A DNA stretch of 28,250 nucleotides from CAZGSG01 sp964528095 (GCA_964528095.1 CAZGSG010000033.1:1-28250), one strand, 5' to 3'; shown: positions 15,601 through 23,805, counted from the first letter of the stretch. Notes: generated by a model not told the origin, from the sequence alone. Numbers and translations are program-made.

Positions 15601-17355
15601 TCAGATCCAGTTGTTTAATGTTATTGTGATCAATGTGCCATTGGTGGACGACTCTGCCTGTAATAGCACAGGCGGGCCTTTATATACCTGGTTGAATAAA
15701 TTGATCCGTTCACGGCTCAGTCTTAAACCAAAAGACGCACCCATCTCGTTTTTACGTTCCACATCAAATCCGTTTCCATTATCTGCTACAGATAACACAA
15801 GCGTATTTTCTTGCCGGGATGCGGTTATCGTAATAAGTCCTCTTTCCTGCAGGCCCGCGATACCATGCTTTACCGCATTTTCAATAAAGGGTTGCAATAG
15901 CATCGCAGGTATCTCTATATTAGCCTGGTCCAGGCCGGCAGCAATTTCCAGCTTATACTCAAACCCAAAACGAAGTTGTTCCAGTTGCAGGTAATCTTCA
16001 GCGATCTTTATTTCTTCCTCCAGGCTGATCATTTCCTGTTCGCTGGTGTGCAATACCTTGCGGGTCAGTCCAGCGAATTTAGAGAGATAACGATTGGCAT
16101 TCAGCAAGTCATTTTTATTCATCAGGTTCTGGATAGAACTAAGGGCATTAAACATAAAATGAGGGTTGAGCTGCGAACGGATGGTTTTTAATTGTAATTG
16201 TGCGGCAGTACGTTGTCGTTCTGCCTTGTACAATTTTCGTTTTGCATAGTATCGCGTGCCTGCAAATAATACAATGAAAAAAAAGAAGATTCCCGCGATA
16301 TAAGGCCAGAGTTGTTTAAAAGAGATGTTTTGCTGCGACGAAGAAACAGGCAATACATCAAAAGGTATTCTTAACAGTCGCGCTTCATTCCAGCTAAAAT
16401 ATTTTTCCTGCTGCATAATAACCAGTTGATAGTGTCCAGGTTTTGAAAAATTATTACTGCCAAGATAGAATGCGCCATGTTGATCAACAAAACCCTGGTT
16501 AGAAGTATCACTATTCCCATTTACCGTTTTAATAAGGAATACGGTATGTAAAAGCGTTTCCTGTTTTTTAAATTCAAAAAGCAGGCTTTTGACACTGTCG
16601 GCAGGGAATTGAAAGTCTAATGGAACTCCTGTTGCCCGGTCAAATATTGTAGCATACCCATGATTAAGCTGCGTATATGCAAGATTAAAGTACCTGCCGG
16701 ATCCTGATACTATCAGCTGCCTCATGACAGGTTTGTAATCGCTGCGCCAGTCGAATACGACCCCATCTCTTATACTGTAGTTTTTTGCGTTAACCACCTC
16801 TACCATTATTCTTTTACCCGGCGCATTGTATTTCCCCAAAAAACCATATGGCTGCCTGGCTCCGTAATGCTGTGCAAGTGTCGGAACAGGCGACCAGGGC
16901 ACCAGTTCGGTACTATCATTTTCAACCACATGATACCTGAAGTCGGCTGCATTTTTATGGTTAATGCCCATGGCGATCAACACAGCATCAGAGCTATCTG
17001 AAATCAGGTAACTTGGATATTCATGGGAAATTGAATGAACAACGGTAGAGAAATAGTTGACAAGTGAGGGATTTAATTTTACCGCCAGTATAAGCGGGCT
17101 TTTTGCTGTGGTGACAGTACCGGTCGCTGAATCTTCTTTGAACTGATCGAAAATTCTGTACAGGGCGGTATCACTTACATTGGCAACAAGCGGTTCGATG
17201 ACCATCGCTTTTTTATCGCGGCTTAGCATTTCGAAAAGGAATACATGACCAAAAGGCCTGGGATCTTTGTCTTGTGCCGACGCATTGTATACATACCCAT
17301 TGCCTACAAAAAAAAGCAGGTATATGATCAGCGGATATTTAGTCGAATTTTTCAT
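15601..17355 (-). CDS. LytS/YehU-type sensor histidine kinase with a periplasmic sensor region
   Basis: 584 residues. N-terminal signal peptide or first membrane segment (residues ~8-27, YPLIIYLLFFVGNGYVYNAS), then a ~310-residue periplasmic region of unrecognised type. This has beta-rich segments near the end (GFVDQHGAFYLGSNNF), suggestive of an Ig-like fold. One transmembrane helix lies at ~345-365 (LWPYIAGIFFFFIVLFAG). The cytoplasmic His_kinase domain (PF06580) follows, with IRSQLNPHFMFNALSS where H399 is the phosphoacceptor, the N-box LLQPFIENAVKHGI, and the G-box ADNGNGFD. The HATPase end is complete. It signals to the adjacent LytTR regulator. Start chosen at the ATG before the membrane signal. 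Confidence 0.92.
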   Translation of the reverse strand: MKNSTKYPLIIYLLFFVGNGYVYNASAQDKDPRPFGHVFLFEMLSRDKKAMVIEPLVANVSDTALYRIFDQFKEDSATGTVTTAKSPLILAVKLNPSLVNYFSTVVHSISHEYPSYLISDSSDAVLIAMGINHKNAADFRYHVVENDSTELVPWSPVPTLAQHYGARQPYGFLGKYNAPGKRIMVEVVNAKNYSIRDGVVFDWRSDYKPVMRQLIVSGSGRYFNLAYTQLNHGYATIFDRATGVPLDFQFPADSVKSLLFEFKKQETLLHTVFLIKTVNGNSDTSNQGFVDQHGAFYLGSNNFSKPGHYQLVIMQQEKYFSWNEARLLRIPFDVLPVSSSQQNISFKQLWPYIAGIFFFFIVLFAGTRYYAKRKLYKAERQRTAAQLQLKTIRSQLNPHFMFNALSSIQNLMNKNDLLNANRYLSKFAGLTRKVLHTSEQEMISLEEEIKIAEDYLQLEQLRFGFEYKLEIAAGLDQANIEIPAMLLQPFIENAVKHGIAGLQERGLITITASRQENTLVLSVADNGNGFDVERKNEMGASFGLRLSRERINLFNQVYKGPPVLLQAESSTNGTLITITLNNWI

Positions 17356-17394
17356 GAGCCGTTCTTAAAGCGCATATCTGTTATAAATGCACTG

Positions 17395-17425
17395 CAAACA
17401 TGCTCAATATAAAGTAGATGACCAA
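17395..17425 (-). promoter_or_regulatory. Possible promoter of the kinase-regulator-TlpA operon
   Basis: On the minus strand, TTGG (17422-17425) is followed after 19 nt by CATGTTTG (17395-17402). This is a 7/8 match to the Bacteroidota -7 element TAnnTTTG at the expected spacing from a -33 TTG-type element. It would start the transcript about 35 nt before the kinase ATG. Confidence 0.35.
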
Positions 17426-17547
17426 TAGTCGCCGAGAATTAAGGGGAAAGCAGTTAGAATCTGGTATGGTATTATCTTAGTTTGCTATATTTTAAATATC
17501 AATATTGCTCCTGGCATGGGTGATTGTTGAAGGTATTGTATAGCGGC

Positions 17548-17622
17548 CGAAGTATTGATAATCGGGTGCATTTTATCCCCGATTCCACCCGTATATTGCT
17601 GTACAGCAGATCAAATACTTCG
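17548..17622. repeat. Branched inverted-repeat element with alternative stems
   Basis: Outer arms CGAAGTATT (17548-17556) and AATACTTCG (17614-17622) are perfect complements. They enclose AATCGGG (17560-17566) paired with CCCGATT (17578-17584), and the 12-bp palindrome TGCTGTACAGCA (17597-17608). Together they form a three-way junction. CGGGTG (17563-17568) can instead pair with CACCCG (17586-17591), which excludes the first inner stem. It lies ~190 nt upstream of the kinase start. It may be a small structured RNA, a repeat element or a set of operators. Confidence 0.45.
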
Positions 17623-17816
17623 AAAGAATAAAATGTCATTGTGTAATATGTTACAGCACGGATGCAATATCAGGCTTGTTGTAAAATGCCTTCAAACTTC
17701 CAAATCAATAAGCCTACCTGGTTATGTGACACATGCAATTGCCGAAAAACAGCTGTTGTGAGATAAGGTAATCGCATGTATCGTTTACAATTCTTAGTCC
17801 TACATACAATGGAGGC

Positions 17817-18119
17817 TTATTTTCTTGAAACCCTGATCGTTTCAATCGATTGCCCTTTGTGAAAAATTTCGACAGATAGATACTGATCGATCTTCGTTAT
17901 TTTTTCGTTGTACTGCACTGGTTTAAAATTTTCAGGGCTGGCATCGCCCGCGTTCTGGAGGTCCAAAAGAAGAATGGCAGGGTTTTTTCCCTGTGGAACT
18001 TTTTTATGCAATTCCGGCATAACGTCGAGCATACCTACATTGGCTTCGCCATTTACAATTATTTCTAATCCTGCAAAGCCTGAAATGGCAATTGCTTCCC
18101 AATTTCTTGATACTGACAT
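17817..18119 (-). CDS. Small hypothetical protein
   Basis: ATG at 18119 gives 100 residues starting MSVSRNWEAIAISGFAGLE. An in-frame codon further upstream (18140) would only add a short unrelated stretch. The protein is mixed alpha/beta without a signal peptide or membrane segment. It has an acidic middle (LLDLQNAGDASPENFKP) and a C-terminal YLSVEIFHKGQSIETIRVS strand pair that reads like real protein. No family recognised. A hairpin with a long T-run lies 65-81 nt upstream of its start, so the gene is probably transcribed on its own, or read through a leader attenuator. Confidence 0.6.
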   Translation of the reverse strand: MSVSRNWEAIAISGFAGLEIIVNGEANVGMLDVMPELHKKVPQGKNPAILLLDLQNAGDASPENFKPVQYNEKITKIDQYLSVEIFHKGQSIETIRVSRK

Positions 18120-18471
18120 AAGATGAAGGTTTATAAGCAAAAAAATGACATTAAAAAGCTATAGCAAGTGTACAAAAAAAAATCATCCCTTGTAGGGGTG
18201 TTTTCACTGTATTATCAGGTTTTTTATTGACTAGAGAAACCATTACTAACCAGGAAAACTGTTTATACTGATCAGATAAGAATGAAACTGATGATAAGGA
18301 ATACAACGCAGGTTTGTTTTAAAGAGCGGGTCAACTTACAATAAACCCATGCAACAATATTTATTATGCAATAGTAAGCGGAGTTGAAATTTTAATCAGA
18401 ACAAATCGTATATAACCAAGTTAATTGAATGAATTGCTGAGAGTTCTTGGCTTTTTATTACGGCCTCTTTC
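18120..18471. other. Intergenic region with one terminator, 352 bp
   Basis: Lies between the serine hydrolase (upstream on the minus strand) and the small gene. Apart from the terminator-like hairpin at 18184-18200 I see no structure or credible frame; 18201-18471 is plain AT-rich sequence. Confidence 0.5.
18174..18200 (-). terminator. Intrinsic terminator or leader attenuator
   Basis: On the minus strand, CACCCC and GGGATG pair (one G-T wobble) around a TACAA loop (18184-18200). They are followed by A and nine T residues (18174-18182). It is placed 272 nt after the serine hydrolase stop and ~65 nt before the start of the small gene. It can therefore end the hydrolase transcript or attenuate the next gene. 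Confidence 0.65.
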
Positions 18472-19470
18472 TCAAAAATAACTTGAAAACTTATAAAAAT
18501 AACTATCAAGCGGCACCGCTTTATTTGCCAGCAATACCAGGCCCAAGTTCTTTTTCTTATTAAAACATATAAAAGAAGAAAACCCTCCCGTCATACCATT
18601 ATGCCAGATATAACCATTATACCCGATTACACGGGCTAGCAAACTATTTTTATAATGCCATGCCATCCCTGTCTTTTTGGTGATCGGGATATGTGTAAAG
18701 TGGATCGCTTTATTTATCGAAGTCTCACGGGTGTTTATATTTTCAATTAAGAATTTTAGCATATCATGCCCATTGGATAAAAAACAGCCGGCGCCGGCCA
18801 GCACTTCATTATGCCAGTGTTTGTTTTTTTGCCCGGAGAGTGTATACCCTGTCGAAATGCCTGCTCCTTTTTCATCCTTCCCAATTGTTCTTGTGTGGAC
18901 CATTCCCAATTTTTCAAAGAGTAATTCACTGGCTGTTTCCTGCAATGATTTTGAGGTGATTCTTTTTAAAACTTCGGCCAGTATCCCATATCCCAGGTTG
19001 GAGTAAGAGTACTTTCCTGGTTTATTTAACTCTTCCGGATATTTTAAATAATCATACAGGTCTTCCAGGATCAGGCAGGAATAGGGGTCCTGCATATCTG
19101 TCATTTTCTTATATAATACATCGGGAAGTCTTGGCAAGCCGGAAGTATGCGTCAGAATATCCTGTATGGTAAGAAGTTCAAAGATCGGGTGGATGGAATC
19201 CGGATCAAAATAATCGGATACAGGTTTTTGCAAATGAATTCTATTTTCCTGCAGTAAAACCGAATAAAGAACAGCAACAATTGGCTTGGTAACAGAGCCG
19301 ATCTCAAACAAGGTTTGATTGTCAATTAACTCATTTTTACTATCATCGGTATACCCATGGTTATGCTGAAAAATAGCGCCATCGTGGTAATAAGAGATAT
19401 GCAGTCCTGTTAGTTTGTCTTTTTGCGCATAGTTAACAAGGGCGTTTAAAACCTTATTCTCCATAAACAA
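18472..19470 (-). CDS. Serine hydrolase of the beta-lactamase/PBP-like fold, no export signal
   Basis: 332 residues. It carries the three motifs of the family: S59-V-T-K62 (EIGSVTKP), the Y-S-N triad in GKYSYSNLGYG, and HNGMTGG near the C-terminus in place of KTG. The family (Pfam Beta-lactamase, class C-like) includes esterases, D-aminopeptidases and penicillin-binding-like proteins, so the substrate cannot be read from the sequence. There is no signal peptide or membrane anchor at either of the two possible Met starts (MFMENK), so it is probably cytoplasmic. This is unusual for the family in this group. The neighbour on the other side is a divergent M20 peptidase with 121 nt between starts. 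Length is near the usual catalytic-domain size with no C-terminal extension. Confidence 0.87.
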   Translation of the reverse strand: MFMENKVLNALVNYAQKDKLTGLHISYYHDGAIFQHNHGYTDDSKNELIDNQTLFEIGSVTKPIVAVLYSVLLQENRIHLQKPVSDYFDPDSIHPIFELLTIQDILTHTSGLPRLPDVLYKKMTDMQDPYSCLILEDLYDYLKYPEELNKPGKYSYSNLGYGILAEVLKRITSKSLQETASELLFEKLGMVHTRTIGKDEKGAGISTGYTLSGQKNKHWHNEVLAGAGCFLSNGHDMLKFLIENINTRETSINKAIHFTHIPITKKTGMAWHYKNSLLARVIGYNGYIWHNGMTGGFSSFICFNKKKNLGLVLLANKAVPLDSYFYKFSSYF

Positions 19471-19591
19471 TACAGTCTTTTTAGCTACGCAATGATTTAC
19501 CGGTGAACAGCCGTTACAGAACCAATAAAGAAATTACCGGCTTACTGCAATTTAATTTAAATTGGTAGTTAAATAAGCTATTTTACCATTC

Positions 19592-21052
19592 ATGATCAGA
19601 AAATTACTCGCCGGTATCGGGATTGCGGTCCTACTATTAATCGGGGTCCTGCTATTTAATACCTTTCGCGCTAAACCATGGCCCATTGTATCTGCCAGTA
19701 TCGAAAACCCGCCACTGCCAGACTCTGCCATACAACATCTTAGCCGCGCAGTACAGATACCTACTATTTCAACAAATGAGGATGCGGCTATTGATACCGC
19801 TGCTTTTAAGGAGTTTGCCGCTTTTATTGAACAGGCCTATCCACTTGTACACCAGCATCTCTCAAAAACTCTTATTAACCAGCTGTCTTTTGTATTTGAA
19901 TGGAAAGGACAGCATGCCCAATTGCCTCCTTTCATCCTGATGGGTCATTATGATGTGGTACCAGTGGAAACTACTGCTTTAAGCCAATGGAAGTTCCCGC
20001 CCTTTAGCGGTACCGTTATGGATAGCTGCATCTGGGGGCGTGGCGCTGTGGATGATAAATTTGGCGTGATCTCCATACTCGAAGCGACAGAAGCCTTGTT
20101 GCGCAAGAGTTTTATACCACAACGTACTATATACCTCTGTTTTGGTCACGATGAAGAAGTACGTGGCCGCAGTGCCGAAGCCATAGTGCAGTACCTGGAA
20201 CAAAAAAAAGTACATGCAGAGATGGTACTTGATGAAGGAGGAGAAATCACCGAGGAAAAAATAAAGGAAGTGAACCGCCCTATTGCCCTCATCGGCGTAG
20301 CTGAAAAAGGGTATGCTTCTTTTGAGTTGGCTGTACACAAGGAAGGCGGGCATTCTTCCATGCCCGGCAAAGAAACCGCTATCGATATTCTTACGACCGC
20401 ATTATACAAATTAAGAAACAACTCCCCTCCTGCAAAACTAACGCCCCCGGTAAAAGAATTTTTACGTCGTATCAGCGCTTCCTCTGATAATTTTTTAAAC
20501 AGGATGGCAGGCGCTAATATGTGGTTGTTTGAGGGTGTTAGTAAAAAAATTATTTCTTCTAAACCGGAAGGCAATGCCATGATACATACTACCATTGCAC
20601 CTGTTATCATTGAAAGCGGTGTTAAGGAGAATGTAATACCCTCTAATGCCAAAGCTATTATCAACAGCAGGATCCTTCCGGGTGAAACTGCCAGGACGGT
20701 GGAGGACTATATTCGTAATACGATAGATGATGAGAGGGTGGTCATTAAAAACATCAGTAAATCCGGCTCCGATCCTTCTACTGTTACCAGTATTGAATCG
20801 GCTGCTTTTAAAAGAGTGGAGAGCGCTATTTATAAACATATACCCAATGTGATACCTGCCCCTTTTCTGAATATAGCGGCTACCGACTCGAGGTATTACC
20901 GGCGCATAGCAGATGGGGTAGTTAATTTTCTTCCCATGACTGACAGTAAAGGATTTCATGGTATCAATGAAAGACTGCCTTTACGTGATCTGCAGCGTGG
21001 CATTAATTTCATGATCACTATTATTGAAGAAGGAAACCGGGAATTCAAATAG
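19592..21052 (+). CDS. M20-family zinc metallopeptidase (carboxypeptidase S/PM20D1-like)
   Basis: 486 residues. An N-terminal uncleaved membrane helix (residues ~5-24) anchors the protein, with the catalytic domain likely periplasmic. The di-zinc site is complete: H119 in LMGHYDVVPV with D121, bridging D154 in WGRGAVDDK, catalytic E188 and ligand E189 in HDEEVRG, D214 in LDEGG, and a C-terminal His in KGFHGINERL. A dimerisation insert starts near GGHSSMPGKETAIDIL. The M20 carboxypeptidase-S branch removes or conjugates N-acyl amino acids or degrades small peptides; the actual substrate here is unknown. It is transcribed divergently from the serine hydrolase. Start ATG agrees with the hydrophobic anchor. 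Confidence 0.92.
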   Translation: MIRKLLAGIGIAVLLLIGVLLFNTFRAKPWPIVSASIENPPLPDSAIQHLSRAVQIPTISTNEDAAIDTAAFKEFAAFIEQAYPLVHQHLSKTLINQLSFVFEWKGQHAQLPPFILMGHYDVVPVETTALSQWKFPPFSGTVMDSCIWGRGAVDDKFGVISILEATEALLRKSFIPQRTIYLCFGHDEEVRGRSAEAIVQYLEQKKVHAEMVLDEGGEITEEKIKEVNRPIALIGVAEKGYASFELAVHKEGGHSSMPGKETAIDILTTALYKLRNNSPPAKLTPPVKEFLRRISASSDNFLNRMAGANMWLFEGVSKKIISSKPEGNAMIHTTIAPVIIESGVKENVIPSNAKAIINSRILPGETARTVEDYIRNTIDDERVVIKNISKSGSDPSTVTSIESAAFKRVESAIYKHIPNVIPAPFLNIAATDSRYYRRIADGVVNFLPMTDSKGFHGINERLPLRDLQRGINFMITIIEEGNREFK

Positions 21053-21247
21053 GACCCTGCCCCTTCCCAATCCCCCAAAACATGTTTGCAGTTATTGCGA
21101 CAGAAACACTTCATAAGAACTAATCAATAACCATTAGTAAAAATATTGCAGTATGAATTAGCAAAGCAAGTGAGCGGATTGACGCACTTCTTTCAGGACT
21201 TAGAGTGTATTCGTTTTTTTAAACAAACCACGTATAAAGAATATCTA

Positions 21248-21892
21248 TCACCTCCGCTGTACGATCAATTTAACAACAGTATTGGTTTCGCTTAATCGTA
21301 TATAATAAAAACCATTGCTGGTATGCTGAAGATCGAGCCTGAGATAATTGGCTCCCTGTTTTATGCTCAACCTTGTTGACATTACTACACGACCATCATT
21401 TTGATACATTGTACACATAGTACTAAAGTCGCGTGTTGAGTAATAATACAAGGTGGCTGAAGCCTGGGCAGGATTGGGATAAATATTGATGATGGACGAT
21501 GGTACAGCAGATTTATCGAAAGACAAAATGTTGCCGGGAGTTTTACGTTGTGATCGTTCCTCTTTTATCCCTTGTTCTTCATTTTCGCAATTACTGTTAT
21601 TCATACTATACCCATCACCTTCACCACCGGCAAATGGAAAACAATCTACTGCTGCTGACTGGTTACTGGCAGCGCCGTCTTCATTTCCTCCAAAATAAAA
21701 AACACAGGTGGTAGCGGCTGAAAGATTGTTGCTGGCACCGCTTGCATCGCCACCTGTATACTGCATACAACTGCTGAAAGCCGATTGACCGGCCTGGTAA
21801 CCCGACCCAATACCTCCCGTATAAGGTGACTGTGCGGCCGTGTCTATAGCCGCCGCCAGTAGTAATGCATATAACAGATTATATTTTCTCAT
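21248..21892 (-). CDS. T9SS protein with four Gly-Gly/Cys-terminated tandem repeats
   Basis: 214 residues. Signal peptide at residues 1-20 (MRKYNLLYALLLAAAIDTAA). Residues 22-102 are four head-to-tail repeats of 21, 21, 21 and 18 residues with the pattern x-x-Y/F-x-G-G-x-x-x-G-x-x-x-N-x-S-A-x-x-x-C. Examples are MQYTGGDASGASNNLSAATT and VFYFGGNEDGAASNQSAAVD, each followed by Cys. A charged linker leads to a type A T9SS sorting domain (~130-214) with INIYPNPAQAS and GFYYIRLS. The mature protein should be outside the cell or on the outer membrane, with four Cys able to form disulfides or crosslinks. It starts 6 nt after the SUMF1 gene, so the two are one operon. Function unknown. Confidence 0.82.
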   Translation of the reverse strand: MRKYNLLYALLLAAAIDTAAQSPYTGGIGSGYQAGQSAFSSCMQYTGGDASGASNNLSAATTCVFYFGGNEDGAASNQSAAVDCFPFAGGEGDGYSMNNSNCENEEQGIKEERSQRKTPGNILSFDKSAVPSSIINIYPNPAQASATLYYYSTRDFSTMCTMYQNDGRVVMSTRLSIKQGANYLRLDLQHTSNGFYYIRLSETNTVVKLIVQRR

Positions 21893-21898
21893 AGCTTC

Positions 21899-23368
21899 TT
21901 ACTGTCTTCTTGAAACACCACGTCCACCGAACGCGTAACTTCTTCCCTTACTATCAGGCGTTGGGATTCTTGAATTAAGTATATAAACGCTTCTGTCAGA
22001 TATTTTCAGTTGATCCCCGCTTAAGTTTGTCCAGCTTCCACCTCTTGCAGTAAACGAATAGACTTGTGAATTATAGTCATCTGGTATTTGACCCGGCCAG
22101 CCCTGGTTGGCATAACCCGCAGCAGGGGTTGTACTCAACTCCCCATCACCATGATTTCCTGTAAAAGAAGGCCCTTTACCATATAAAGAGCTGTCTGCAT
22201 TGATACATAATTCATATACGTTGCCGCTCATTTCCATTACGCCATAATAGGTAGCACCGGCTTCAAATCTGTTGGTAGCCGATTTGGCCGCAAAACCACA
22301 TCGTAGTGGCCCGCCTATGCCATATAAGCTATAATTAGCAAGGCCTGTACCAGGCGCTATCACATCACTGACCGACTCATCGGGCATTCCATCGGTACCT
22401 ATTGTGATGGTGCTGGCATTGGTGACCTGGTTGCCTCCCCATGCACACTCACCTGCTACGGGCAGATTGGTACTATCACCACGGCAAGCTTTTTCATATT
22501 CGAGTTCGGTGAGCGGGCTCAATGCCGACCAGTCGAGAAACGCGCTCAGGTCTTCGGGGCTGATATAATTGCAGGCACGATCGGGTGCCAATGCAGTAAT
22601 AACAGGCCATACGCCTGAGAGCGAATAACGGGCAATGGTTGCAAATGCCGCATTATACCGGTTGGCACATGCATCCTGTGCAATGGTATTAAGAAAGTCA
22701 GCATACTGTCCCTGTGAAATTTCATATTTCATACAATAGAACGCATTGTATCCCTTCGGATATTCAGCAGGAAGCATGAATGCTCCATCTATATTCGATG
22801 TGCTCCATAGATCACTGCTGCCGGCACTTCTATTGATCGCAGCTTCACTATTCACGTAATAAGGATTATCAGTATCCCCCTTTTTAAAACTCCATGGCGA
22901 TACTCCATCGCCGAGATAAAAAGCCCCCTGAGTGATATGGACCATTTCAATACCAACTACTTTATACTGATAGGTTCCTGATGGCGGTGCATCCAGCTTT
23001 AGCTGAATATTTACACTGCTTATATTACCGGTACCGTCCACAGACCGGTAAATCATGATACCTTTCTTATCCGTGTAGGCATCGGCAAACAAAGGTGATC
23101 CCGCCGTGTGAGCTGTATCTTCATCAGCCAGGTCTGCATGCTGCCACCTGATGCCTGCGCAATCTCGTCTTTTTACAAATATCCAAACCGCATCATAGTT
23201 GCGGGGATTGCTGGATACCCGCCAGCTATTATCCCAACTGATCGTAAAATTGAGAAAATGATCAGTACCTACAACCGTTTCGGTTACCGTACCCAGTTGT
23301 ATATTATTTGCCATAACTACAAACCGGGTAAAAAGAAAAAAAGATGTAATAATTATATACTTGTACAT
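21899..23368 (-). CDS. Secreted SUMF1-domain (formylglycine-generating-enzyme fold) protein
   Basis: ATG at 23368 gives 489 residues starting with a signal peptide (MYKYIIITSFFLFTRFVVMA). A GTG at 23395 lies upstream of the signal and is not preferred. The N-terminal ~130 residues (VGTDHFLNFTISWDNSWRVS) form a beta-rich domain often seen in Bacteroidota surface proteins of this type. The SUMF1/FGE fold follows from ~145 with FYCMKYEISQGQYADFLN, LSPLTELEYEKACRG, GVMEMSGNVYELC, and the end FTARGGSWTNLSG through GGRGVSRR. The fold alone does not show formylglycine-generating activity. Many members are structural or ligand-binding, so this is likely a surface or periplasmic protein. It forms a two-gene operon with the Cys-repeat T9SS protein. 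Confidence 0.85.
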   Translation of the reverse strand: MYKYIIITSFFLFTRFVVMANNIQLGTVTETVVGTDHFLNFTISWDNSWRVSSNPRNYDAVWIFVKRRDCAGIRWQHADLADEDTAHTAGSPLFADAYTDKKGIMIYRSVDGTGNISSVNIQLKLDAPPSGTYQYKVVGIEMVHITQGAFYLGDGVSPWSFKKGDTDNPYYVNSEAAINRSAGSSDLWSTSNIDGAFMLPAEYPKGYNAFYCMKYEISQGQYADFLNTIAQDACANRYNAAFATIARYSLSGVWPVITALAPDRACNYISPEDLSAFLDWSALSPLTELEYEKACRGDSTNLPVAGECAWGGNQVTNASTITIGTDGMPDESVSDVIAPGTGLANYSLYGIGGPLRCGFAAKSATNRFEAGATYYGVMEMSGNVYELCINADSSLYGKGPSFTGNHGDGELSTTPAAGYANQGWPGQIPDDYNSQVYSFTARGGSWTNLSGDQLKISDRSVYILNSRIPTPDSKGRSYAFGGRGVSRRQ

Positions 23369-23464
23369 ACGAAAGGTTTTATCGGGTAAATACACGCATG
23401 CAGATCAATGAAAGCTATTGTTGTTTGATCACTTTTAAAATTAGATAATTTGTAATTGCATCGC

Positions 23465-23519
23465 TACCGTTTTATAACGGTAAAATGGAATGTTTTTTAA
23501 CCGGGTTAAGGGTTTTACC
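23465..23519. repeat. Cluster of overlapping inverted repeats
   Basis: TACCGTT (23465-23471) pairs with AACGGTA (23476-23482). TTAACC (23497-23502) pairs with GGTTAA (23504-23509). GGTAAAA (23479-23485) pairs with TTTTACC (23513-23519) and competes with the first stem. The cluster lies ~100-150 nt upstream of the SUMF1 gene start and may be regulatory. Confidence 0.4.
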
Positions 23520-23805
23520 TGATACATCACTTATAAGATTTCCTGTGGAATAGTAACAACCGGCTATTGCATTATTAACAGTCACTATATAAAAAGAATC
23601 CGGTGAGGCGTGGGTAGCATTGCAGTCTTATTTCTCTTCGGATCAGCCAGGGCAGATAGATCAGTGGTTCTTCTCTGATAAAAAAGTCTTTAGGAAGTAA
23701 TGTAATTATTTTGAGAGCTATGCGCTTTTGTTTCCCGGCGTATGCGGCTTTACGAATACGCCAGTAGCAATTATAGATCATACACAGGATACAGTTGCGA
23801 ATGTT

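Larger units (their letters stand above)
17356..17816. other. Intergenic region with a multi-branched palindromic element, 461 bp
   Basis: Upstream region of the kinase operon and downstream region of the small gene at 17817. The part next to the kinase holds a possible promoter (17395-17425). The middle holds the branched inverted-repeat element at 17548-17622. No convincing gene is seen in either strand. Confidence 0.5.

Noticed and set aside
17555..17761. 68-codon plus-strand frame over the palindromic element
   Set aside because: It overlaps the inverted repeats, shows biased composition with many Cys, and has no protein-like pattern.
21053..21247. Bidirectional terminator between the convergent M20 and Cys-repeat genes
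   Set aside because: I found only a weak AAGT/ACTT plus GCG/CGC pairing near 21170-21190 with a bulge and could not support it.
21899..23368. Possible diversity-generating retroelement target, because SUMF1/C-type-lectin folds ending in a GGR-like motif are frequent DGR variable proteins
   Set aside because: No reverse transcriptase and no template repeat matching the 3' end of the gene is visible in the window.
23593..23700. Plus-strand open stretch reading EAWVALQSYFSSDQPGQID and ending at a TAA at 23698-23700
   Set aside because: Only about 35 codons, preceded directly by an in-frame stop and without a start codon. It could be a gene remnant, but nothing else supports it.
23575..23781. 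68-codon minus-strand frame
   Set aside because: Basic and aromatic composition with no motif. It lies antisense to the open stretch above and has no sign of expression.
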